Below are positions 37,101 to 49,100 of a DNA stretch of 64,000 nucleotides, piece after piece. The notes below the pieces were generated by a model, which saw only the letters and a list, made by a program, of their open reading frames with translations, ran no database searches and was not told the origin of the DNA. The first letter of the stretch is position 1. Every line of letters starts with the position of its first letter. The position numbers and the translations under genes are program-made. This DNA is from Ricordea florida (Eukaryota > Cnidaria > Anthozoa > Corallimorpharia > Ricordeidae): positions 7,393,206-7,457,205 of the forward strand of contig OX453273.1 in the NCBI GenBank assembly GCA_949710005.1, in the 5' to 3' direction.

Positions 37101-40100
37101 AGCTTCTTGTTGAAAGACTGGACATACCCGTTGTTTTCTTCTAGCATTTTTTTTCCCAAAAGCAAAATTATCCCGAACGCAACAATTGTTTCGTACTCCA
37201 TTTTTGAAGTCTTGTTTTCATTTAACGTTTCGTTCCTATGTCGGTGTTCACATTACCGACAAAAGCGACTATGTCGTTATTCATTATGTTATGTCGTTAA
37301 TAATATGTCGTTATGTCGCTAGTGTGAACCAGGCCTTAGCGGTCCTCTGCATAAAGACTACGTGAAAACACCAAATTTGAGGTTTTGATGACAACGTAAG
37401 CATGTAACAGAGGATCTTTCATTCTCTATTTTCATTCTGAAACCACTCGTACCTTTTTATTTTTAGGATACTTTACCCATTTTGTAGGACGTGAGCGAGA
37501 CTGAATAATCGCGAAAGACTTATAATAGAGCCAAGTTATATTTTGGGATGACGTACGTTTTCGTCTACCGTCGCCTTCGGAGATCTTAAACTCCCTATTT
37601 ACTAGGTTGGAGGGGAGTAGTGTGAACTAAGATATCCGAAGATAGTGAGCGAATGCGAGTACTCAGAAAAGGAGCCAATCAGATTCCTCAAAAGAAAGTT
37701 GTTGAGTTGAGTATGTATTAAAAATATTTATCGTCCAATCACAGTGTTCTTACTTTACAGTGTGGCTCTAACTTTTTTCATTTTGTTGACCAAACAATCC
37801 ATTCTTTGGAAAGCTTTTGAACACAACAATAAAATTGTGGTACTGAGATAAAATTGTACATTTTGACCATTCTTTGGAAACCTGAACTGAACAGTACCTT
37901 ACTGCAGTATGGTTCTGTTCCTTTTGCTATACAAAGTAGTAGTAGTGTGACCATTCATTGGAAAGCTACTGAACAGTGCTGTACTGTGGTACTGTTTGTT
38001 TTACTATACAGTGTGGTTCTAACATTTTTCATCTATGGATCAAACCATGCAGTGTGACCATTCTTTGTAAAGCTGCTCGGAACAGTACTGTACTGTGGTA
38101 CTGTTTGTTTTACTATACAGTGTGGTTCTTACTTTTTGATCTGTGGATCCAACCATGCAGTGTGAACATTCTTTGGAAAGCTACTGAACAGTACTGTATT
38201 GTGGCACTGTCTGTTTACCTATACAGTGTCGTTCTAACTTTTTACATATGTGGAGCAAACCATGCAGTGTGACCCTTCTTTAGAAAGCTACTGAACAGTA
38301 ATGTGCTGACACTGTTTGTTTGACCATACGGTATGGCTCTAACTTTTTCACCTGTGCATCAAACCATGCATGCGGCATGAACATTCCGCTTTGGAAAGCT
38401 ATTTAACGGGTACTGTACAGTGGTACTGTTTGTTTAACTAGTGACAGTGCGCGATTGTAACTTTTTCATCTTTAAATCAAGTTAAGCAGTACAAGTGTGA
38501 CCATTCTTTGAGTAACTACCAAGTTTCTCATCTATTGATCCAACCATGCATTTATTGTCACTATTCGTTGGAAAGCTGCAAGGAGTCCTTTCCATGGCGT
38601 TTGTTTAACGGCTTTAACAGATGTTTCTTGCAGGCTGGCAAATGGAGTCAGTCAAAGAGAGGTTAATGAATAAGAGGTTTTCTGTCTGATCATACCGGTA
38701 CACCATCTTTCCCTTTCGCTCCTGGCCCGCCATCTTGCCCTTTATTTCCATCGCTGCCATTTGCAGTGATCTCAAGTGTGCCTCGGACGACATCTGTAAA
38801 TATTTCAACTGCGGAAGAAAAGCAAAGTGTTCTCAGGCCGTATGTGTTTGTGGAATCTTGCACTGAGATTTAAATACATCCCCTATCCTACACTAAGAAT
38901 GTAGTGTCTTTGCATGCGTGTTGTGTCTTTGGATTAAACTTTCTTTTTTCAACCTTTGTGCCGTGTCTTTGTGGCTTATGACACTACAGTAAGGGATTTC
39001 TTTAATTTCCGTACCCTTATTTCCGTTGCCGCCATCTTTTCCATCTTCTCCATTACTTCCGGTTGTCGCTGCGTTCTCAAATTTCTGCCTTATTCTCGGC
39101 GCAGACAAATCTAGCTGACTTCTTGGGGCTGTGACAATCTCACGAGCGTAAATTTGCAAGTTCTTGATTCCTTGCAGAGAAAAGTTCCTCTAGGAATAAA
39201 GCAATAACGATGTCAAGCAACAGTAAGTAACTGCGCTTCTGACAATTTGCAATATAAAGGTGCATGGGTCTATAATCATTGAAAATTGATTTTATATTAC
39301 TCACGCAATGTGCGAGAGGTTGTACGTGTTGTACATATATAGAGAATACTTCACGGAAAGTGTGGGCGTACGGTATTTACGCATGAGTTGTTGACGCATC
39401 AGAAATCGAACGAGTGAGCGCAGCGAACGAGTGAGATATCTGATACAAAAACAACGAGTGCGTAAATACAGTACAAAGCGCTTTCCATGTAGTATTGTGT
39501 TTATTATATATATACTGAGGTTTAAATTCTTGTTTATCGTCTTTAATGACAGACCAAGACAAAACTCTGTTACGTGAATGCAAGCTAAAAACTCCTGCAA
39601 GGATTATAACATAAGCTTGAATTTCTGCCAGAATTTAACATTACAGCAAGCAAATAAAATGTTAAAATATTATTTCTAAACTTTAATCCAAGTCGGACTC
39701 CTCAATTCGGATTCTCTTCCACCTTTTTCCGGTGGTTTCGGTGACGGAACTCCTGGTTTGAATGGTCGGCGAGTTAGTAAGAGCATTAATGGCAATCGTT
39801 AATTGTCCTCCACTTATTACTGCTCCATCGAAAAAACTCATCGGGGTTTTACTAGTGCAAGTGCTGACAGCAGCAGTTTCGTTAGTTGCAGTAGTTACTT
39901 GTGTTTGCGACGATGCTCGGCTTAAGATGCCCGATATGTTTTTTTGTTGATTTAGGTTCAAGCTACTATAGTTTGTTATGCTTTGCACGTTCTTGTGCCC
40001 ACTTAACTGCATTATATGCGTTGGCGGAATTTCACTGTCATTAAGTTTTTGAATCATGTGTTTACGAGCACTATGGTTGGTGAGTCGCTCGATGTTGATG

Positions 40101-43100
40101 TTTGCTCTTGAGGCCATTGTTTTCATCAAAGTGTTTAATTTATTTACACCCATAGGTGCCGACTTGAACCAGTGTTTTTTGGAGCCGTCTGTTTTCGTGT
40201 CATTTTTTCCCAAGTAGAGTGGCGCATCGTCTGCCATCATGTTTTCCGGTCGCTTTTCACGGTAAATTTTGTACGCCACGACAGGGTCTCGATCATCACC
40301 AGTTGAAATCATTTTCGGGGAAACTTTTCGAACGTTTGAAGCGTCTACTCCAGACCGTGTTTTTGTCTGTCTTTCATTGTAAACTAGATAGTCGTTACCT
40401 TGTGCGTCCTTACAAAGCTTTACATCTCCCCAGCACAAATCCCTATGCTCTTGACAACCACGCATTCCAAAATGAATGGTGTTGTTCAGCCAAACAGTAT
40501 TCAACAATGATTCAGCAGAGGAAACTCCAAGCAAATTATTTTCGTAAAGGATATCGACTTCCTCGTCCGTGATTGCCACAGCACCTTTGTCCTTGTTGCC
40601 TCTACCTGCTTTCTTCAGCTCTTTTTGTTTAGCCTGTAAACACTTTCTAAACAATTCAAATTCTTTATCGTTAATGATACTCTTAGTATAATTATTTTTC
40701 TTCAAATGTCTTTCAATACTTGAAACAAGGCATCTTAAACTTGAAGGCTCATAATCCTCTCCGTCTTTACGTCTCACAGAACGAATAAACTCCGCAAGGT
40801 GCTTGTTTAATTCTGCAGAGTCTATGTCTTGCACTTCTCGCTCGTCGTTCTTTTCGTTTCTCAAAAAGGTTTCCAGCAATTTCGCATCTCGTTTCGTTTT
40901 CTCTTTCGTATTCCTGTTTTCGAGACTTTCCACGTAATCCTCGACTGAAGTATCGTGATCAACAAACCTTTTCTCGTTCACGTTTTTAAGCTTCAGCACT
41001 TGCGAAAGATTTCTTTAACAAAATGAAATTCTGCCAGCTGAATGAAAATCACCTTGTTACGGCTCACACGTCAAAAAACATGATACGCAGCACCTGATTG
41101 GACGTATCGTTTTCCTCATACGTTGAAAAAGCGATACGTGCCATTTGATTGGCTGTCGGGTTCTTAGACCAGCTTGCGAACCAAATTTATTTCGCGCCTT
41201 TTCAGTGGGTAAATCTCAGTACATATATAACAAATATATACACATATCATATTAATTGCACAAAGGAAAATAGTCTCAACCATTTCAGAATTTAACCCTT
41301 TGACCCGACGCGTTTCGGCTCTCGCCTTCGTCAGGGGCCTTTGGGTTGATTTTTATTTTTTAATCAGCCAATTAGCTTGTTAGTTACCTTACGTCACAAT
41401 AGGGCTATTACAACTGAGAAATTCTATAATTTTACAGTCTACCTCATAACGTATGTTAAAAACTGCACTGCACACATAACTTAATGAGGGTCTAATTAAG
41501 GCCGTGTGGTTGTAATGCCTTCAACTTCAGTTGCCAGAAAGTCTCTCTTCGTCTTAGAAGATCCCTTTTCCTATCCGCTTCCAAGTGTCCCTTTCTTACC
41601 TGTTCAATTAGCGTGATCGCAATGTCTCTTTCAAAATCATGGGTTCGTTTATTGTGTAAGAAATGCTCGCTTAATTCGCAGCTGTTGTTTAAGTTCCTGA
41701 TGTGGCTCTGATGGTTGTTAAATCGAATATTACAGCCAGTTTCACTCTTGCCTATGTACGGCAATTTGCAGAGTTTGTAATCAATCATATAAATAATCCA
41801 TGCCGAATGACAGTCTAAATCATGATATATTTGGAAGGTCTGCTCTCCTTTGGTGTCTGTAAACGTTGTGGTTGGCCTGATTTTTTGACATCATATGAGC
41901 TACATCCCTTCCGGCCGCATGGTCTGCAACCATCATTTGTGTCGTCCTGTTTTGGTCTACTTCTAAACTTTGAACTGACCAGTTTGTCGTGTAGACTCTT
42001 AGGTCGTCTGTACACAATTAAAGCTGGTTTGTCAAATATTTTAGCTAGGCGTTCTTTCGATTTCAAAAAGCTCCAGTTTCTATGTGCTATTTCAGCTATA
42101 TACGTGGTGTGTGGGTTGAAGGTAGTCAGTAGAGGAATGCGGTTCATAGGTTCACGATCATTCCTTGTTTCAAGGCATTTCTCTTGGCTCATCACGAGTA
42201 CGTTTTTCATTTGTTCATATATCTCCTTCCTATCATAGCTACAAGCTACAAAAAATTCTGTGTACTCGTTAATTCTTGTTTTTAGTTTCTGTGTCGGAGC
42301 ATATTCGGCGTAGTCTTAGCGCCTGGCTATAAGGAATACTACGTTTTAAGTGGGGAGGATGCGCCGAAGTCCAATGGAGATATGGATGAGTGTCTGTTGG
42401 TTTCTGGTACACATCAGATTTAATATCACCATTTTCGTTTTTTATCAGTGATTGTCGTGTCCAGAAAGTTGACTTCACTTTTCGATGCCTCGTGTGTGAA
42501 TTTTATAGAAGGTACTACGTTGTTTATGTAGTCAATAAATTTTGTTAGGCTTTTTTCGTCCCCTTTCCAAATCATAAAGATGTCATCAATGAAACGTATC
42601 CAATCCAGTATGTTACTGGACCAATTTATTTGGTATACAAATTGGTCTTCGATCCGCCCCACGTAAACATTTGCAAAATTACGGGCAGCTCTTGTACCCA
42701 TAGCCGTTGCTTTGATTTGTATGGAGATCGCTAAACGTAAAGTTGTTTTCCAGTAGCAACGTGATGGTCTCTGCTGAAGGATTGCACTAGCCTGATTTTT
42801 CGAGCTCTTATTCTTTTACTATAGTAAGGCCTTCATCAGTGTCTATATTTGTGTATAGACTGGAAACGTCCAGTGTCGCGAGAATACAGTTCTTCGGTAG
42901 TCGTCCTAATGCCCGTAATCGTTTGATGAAGTTGGTGGTGTCGCGAATGTAAGACGATAAGACTTCTGCAAGTGGTCTCAAAAAATCATCAATATAAGCG
43001 GAGATCTTCTCTGTGTGACTGTTCACTGAAGATGCCACCGGTCTTCCAGGGTTTGTGAACTTTGTGAATTTTTGGGAGCATATAAAACACGGGGGTCCTT

Positions 43101-46100
43101 GAATTAGCAGGTCTCAGGAGTTTGGCCATGTCTTTTTCTATGTGCCCTTTGTTTGTCAGCTCAGTCATCAATTGCCAGATTAATGTTTCCTTCGTGTTCC
43201 TTGGTATAGTCTTTAATATATAGTTTTAATATTTGTAATATTCTATGTTATTAAGTTGTCGTAATGCTGCTGCTATGTAATCGTCTGAATTTAAAATGCA
43301 AGAAATTGGGCAAATCAAACGAGTTGATTAAGTATGTTATACCACAGTAAGGTAAAAGGGAGGTGCTAACGCAATAAGTAATGACCGTTAAGTGATGACT
43401 GTAATAAGTAATAATAATGACCGTTGCTTCTCCATTATCTACCGGTTTTATCATGATGTTTCTGTCATTACTTAGTCAGTCTTAGTAATGCCGCTCTTTC
43501 ACGTTTGCTGAGATTGTCGCGTTGGAATCGTCGGTCCTTAGTTAATTCGTTAGTGATATCTTGTCTGATGATTTCAATATAAGTGTTTAGATAGGGTTCT
43601 CTAGATGGTCTATAGGATCCCTTACGCTCCTTTTGGTTGTGTTTCTCCAATGTCGTTGGCTGGTATGCGGGTCCATCGATGACTGATGTCTTCCATGTCA
43701 TGAGGAGCGTGGTATTCCTTGAGGTTTAGTCTACGGACAAATGCGTCAATGTCCTCATTTATCTCTTTAGTGGGGCAAAAGTTAAAGTCTCTCCGAAGTA
43801 AATCCGTCTCTGAAGTTGTTAGGGTTCTGGAAGATAGGTTCGCAAGACGTCTTTTAAAGATATCGTCTTTTTCAATCAAGCTCTTTTTTTTGTTTTTCCG
43901 TTGTTTTAATTTCCTCGTCCAGTTCCATTCCAAGGGTCTGTGTCCTGTAAGTCGTGATTGGTTTATTTTACCGTCTGTTCCCTGGGCCGGCCTCTGGGTG
44001 TCGGGCCTTCGTTTAAAAAACCTCGACGTCGTGGTTGGAATCTCCTTCTTTCCTGCTGATCCCACCTAACTCGTCCACTTGCAGGCTGGTTACTGAATCT
44101 ATTACGTAGCTCCCCATTGAATCTTGCCTAGGTCTTCTTGAATCGCATTTCGTGAAACGATTATGTGGTCTACCATAGTTACCAGGATCCACTTTTTCCC
44201 GGATATGTTTTTTTTAGAATCTCTGCATGTTGGACCAGTTTTCAATCTTTTCTAGCAAGTCATATGCCTCGCCGAGCTGTGCGAGCTGGCTCTCGTAATG
44301 ATCTACGAGGCATTCCATGAGTTTGATTGCTGTTCCACTTTTTGTGAAACTTCTCGTTGTTTGTGCCAACCACTGCATTTTTCTCAATGGTCAATCCCGT
44401 TGGGATTATATTTTCTTCCAAGCAAGTCTTTAACTGAGTCTGCATGAGATTTCATTCGAGCATTTTTCTCATTCATGGAGTAGATTTTCAATCCCAAATG
44501 CTTCACTTGTTCCACATTATTTCCCGAGGTGTTGTTAGGATCTGTGGTAGTTTGCGCTGCATTAATAATTGTATGCTTGCCGACAGTGTGGCATCGCTGT
44601 CACTGTCCTCTGATAATGGTGTTATCTCCGAGTTGTGTGCGTATATATATGTTTATGTGTGTGTGTCTGTTTATATATGTATATGTATGTATATATGTAT
44701 GTATAATACATATATATATATATATATAATATATAGATTTAGCCAAGCCTAAAAGCGGGGCTCCCGTTTAGTACTTCCATTTCACTTTAAACTGTAAAAG
44801 CATTCTAAAATATTGCGAAGGAATTCACAAACGTTTTTAACTATAGTTAAGTGTCGAGGTCGGTTAACTTACTATGATTTTTGTCTAAACTTTCGTCTGC
44901 CATTAGTACGGTCTTTCTACCTACAAAGTCATGGAGTATATTCTACAAAAAACACAAATTATCAATGTACTGTATTCTATTCCTGATGAAATTAACCATT
45001 CTATTTGCGTAAATGTATTTAAAAGATTTGTACACGCTACTGGGAAATGCAGGACACAACTCTTGTCATTTTCGTGTTAAAACGAACACCTGGCCTCGGT
45101 AAAATAAATGTTTACTCCAAGCAGGGTGCAAAGAAAATTAATTTTACAGATTGCCCTTCGGGCAAGCTGTAACCAACATCTACTAGCCCGAAAAACATTT
45201 TTCACGAGAATGAAAAAATAATTATTAATTATTCTTTTCTTAATTACATTGTAAGTTTAAAAAATTACTGCCTTCATTTATTCACTACAATCAGCTGTAG
45301 TTACTTAACAAAAGAAATAAATAACCGTAAAAGTGTGAACTATAAGTAGACCTGGTCCAACGCAACACGTGAATGACTAACATACATTTGAGACATTTTA
45401 CAATTTAGAAGAACATTTTTTACGAAAACAACGGCGTTGAAACCAAAGTTCTCAATCGACACACATGACAACGTCGACAACGCGAAAAGCTGCCAGTGAA
45501 AGCGCTACATTCTGCAATTTGCCGCCAACAGAAAATTCCCGCGGGAGTATTTCTTAGCCGTCGACAGGGGAGATGTTTATATGATTAAAGGACATAAAAA
45601 TTTGAAATCTTTCATCAGTTTGCTTCTCATTCAAAAGTAGTGCATTCAGAAGATCCTTTTTTCTGAAGAAGGTTTGTTTAGAAGTCGGTTTTCCAAGTCA
45701 AGTGTCAAGTTTAAGGGAAAGTGGAAAGTGCGAGTGCTGAGTCACGCATCAGTGAGTAAATATTATGCAGACAAAACTTATGCAAATTTGTGGTCCATAG
45801 CACGGAGTCTTTCCATTTCTCAGCTTTCTTCGCTACAATTTTGTCTGTTTTCCACAGCACGGAGTCTTTCCGCTTCTCGGCATTCTTCGGTACAATTTTG
45901 TCTGTTTTCCACAGCACGGAGTCTTTCCGCTTCTCGGCTTTCTTCGCTAAAATTTTGTCTGTTTTTCACAGCACGAAGTCTTTCCGCTTCTCGGCATTCT
46001 TCGCTACAATTTTGTCTGTTTTCCACAGCACGGAATCTTTCCGCTTCTCGGCGTTCTTCGTTAACATTTTGTCTATTTTCTCGAGCCCGGACTCTTTCTG

Positions 46101-49100
46101 ATTGTCGGCGTTCTTCGCTATAATTTCGTCTCCTTTCTCTTTCCCGAGCGCGCCTTCTTTGGCGATCTACTTCGCTCATTCTTCCTCAGTTAATTCTTGC
46201 TCTCTTTCCCGTTGCTCTTCACCTGAACCCTGTGTTCTGCAAATTATATTTTCTCTGCTATTGTTTGTTGACATAGCAATAGAAATTGTTTCGTTTATCC
46301 TTTAGAAAAACTTTAACAGTGTAGAGTAGTAATATTGTGTCTCAAAAAGTCAATGAACTGAAAATTTCTTTTTCAGTCGTCAACGCAATTTCCCGCCAAA
46401 AATATGCGGGCTACCAGAACAGCTTCCAAATAAATCACGTCACCTCGATGAGTTGACACATGAGCCCACAATATGGTCATGTGATGCTGGTCAGTGGCTA
46501 TCCCGTTTTGACAGCTGTCAATTGACCATATTGTGAATGTCCAATATAAAAGATGTGGATTTGCCAAGACAAGCCTGAGATACCCCTCCCTTCCTTTTGA
46601 TAGTCTCCCCTACCCTACCCGTACAATCTGTAGACGCGTACGTACGTATGTACGGACGTACGGACGTACGTACGTACGTACGCTCGGTCAGTCACGTGAC
46701 AACCAAAGGAAAAGAGGTTGACCATATTCCATGAGTATGGGGCTCTGCTCCGCGCGCGCTTCGCGCGCGGGAGCCCCGCTATAATACAAATAAAAATATA
46801 TATATATATATATACACATATATGAGTTTTTGACCAAGCGGAGGTCAAAATAGCTGCCAATTGGCTGAGATGTCGTTGTTGTTGTTTTGTTAATTTATTT
46901 ACTTTTTTTGCGTTTTTATTAACTTCGGTCAATATAACGCAAAAAAAGCGAGGCCAATATGCCTCGCCTTTAAATGCATGGCGGGGTGCGCACCAGACTC
47001 ACTGTTTTCTAAATACACTCAAAGAGTAACCATCACCAAGCGAACAACGAGGAACTCCCAGATGCTTAATATCCCCTTGTATAAGACCGCCACTGGACAA
47101 AGATCTTTCTATTTCAGGACAGTTAAACTCTGGAACTCATTGGACTCTACTCTTAAGTTGAAACCGACACTAAAGGACTTCAAACGTTGCCTGAAGAACA
47201 GTCTTCTCTCAAACTTTTTAGGAACTTAATTGCTTTACCTCTGTTATTTTTATTTTATTTTACCTTGTTAATTTTAATTACGTTTTAGTTAATTTTATGA
47301 TAAGTTACTGTTTACTTGTAAATTAGTTTTAAATTATCTAAATTATTTAATTGTACTTAGTTTTAACTAGCTCTTTGTTCTGAAAAGCCCTTTTGGGACG
47401 AATAAAGTACGTATGTATGTATGTATGTATGCCTGAGCCATCCTGACCAAACAAGCTTAAATAAAGGATTAATGGTATGACCACTTTGCTTGGTTTTGTT
47501 TCGCCGGACAAAGCGGGAAATCCCGAACGGACAGTCTAGGCCCATCTTGCCCACTCGGGTAGCCAATCAGAACTCAACATTCACCTCATTTCTCGCGGGA
47601 CTGGCCGTAACGTTGAACTTCATTGATCAGAAATAACACCTTGAGTTTGGACATTGACGTCACCTTGCTGACAATAACGATACATTAATTTGCTCAGTAT
47701 TAACCGGGGTCTTTGGGCCAATGAGAAACAGGAAAGTAATTTGAATGAATGCATCAAGCATCTATCACTAATCTCGGGTTATTCGAAAATTCCATGCAAT
47801 GATTTTCGCACAGGTCCCTACTTCAATATGCATGCTGAAGCTGTCTTGTCTGGTGTAATGCACGTGCAAATATTTCTTGTGTTCGAAGAATGAAATAGTA
47901 TAGTTAAAGAATGCATAATCAAGTAAGGACCTGTTTGGAAATCATTCCAATTCCATTTCCGAACAATAACCGCACAAATAATAAACAATCAAAGGCTCCT
48001 TCGAGCTACCTCATGGTATGTGGTAATTATCCCATGAAGTCCTGTCCTTTCTTCAAACCATAAAGCGTTCATTCCGAATAGTTCGTGCTACGTTTGCTAC
48101 GACTGATCGATTACTTGTCGTCCAAATTGGAGACATCGTCACTTTTAAGACTTTAAAACCCATTTCTTTCCCCTCGAGCATTCTTGAACACATTTCCTGT
48201 TCGTTCGCGAGATCTTCAAAAGTGTATTTTGATCAAAGATGGATCGAAAGGAACGAAAACCCGCCTTGACAAGTTGCGTCGGGCTCGACACAACAGACGC
48301 CATTTTGTAAACATGTGCTGCCGCTTTGTCTCACCCCCTCCCCCCACATATGTGAACATAGAACAATTGCACGACTTTTTGGACAAAACCAAATCTAGTA
48401 GGGGAGACAGGGGAGAACCTGTTTAATTCACATTTAATGCAGATTTAATGCATAAATTAATTGTCTAACGAGAATGGAGTGACCAATCCAACCATCACTA
48501 TACCTCATGGTATGACGTACATACCATGAGGTAAAAATGAGAATAACCACACAAATTAAAGGGTGGCCTATTGTCAAAAATCCCTACCTTAACATACAAG
48601 GTATCTGTAAGAATTTCTAGACGGTTAATTAACTGCTCCTCAGTGCCTGTTCCGTTTACGATATTGCCCTGCGCCTCCAAGTCTCCTATTAGAAACTCGA
48701 GATGAATGGCTCTGCTTAGGACGCGATACTCACCTGTGACACAATGAATAGAATGGGGTCGCATTTTAGCATACAACTTGATAATAGTTTCGTGTTAAAA
48801 TTGTCTAGAGTGTATCTAATTGTCGAGAGTCAAGTTAAAGTTAATGGCCTGTGAATGAATGACGATTGTACATTTTGGGCCTCGTGGGAATTGTGAAAGA
48901 CATATTTTTCTAGAGCTTACTGAGTGTATCTAATTGTCGAGAGACGAGAGTAAAATGTCGAGAGTCGAGGGTAACATGTCGAGGGTCGAGGGTAACTTAA
49001 AAAATATATTAAAATAAAGTGAAAAATAAAAATCAAGACAGAATTTTCTTTCGCCAGCTTTTCTTTTTTTTTTTGAATAAAGCGTTGCTTTTAAGGACTG

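Noticed and set aside
37976..38272. Open frame with repeated [12 protein letters not shown] peptides
   Set aside because: It comes from translating the ~107-bp satellite; the same occurs in the second array.
45790..46101. Plus-strand open frame with repeated SFRFSAFF motifs
   Set aside because: It is the antisense of the Arg/Glu-rich repeat frame on the minus strand and has no independent support.
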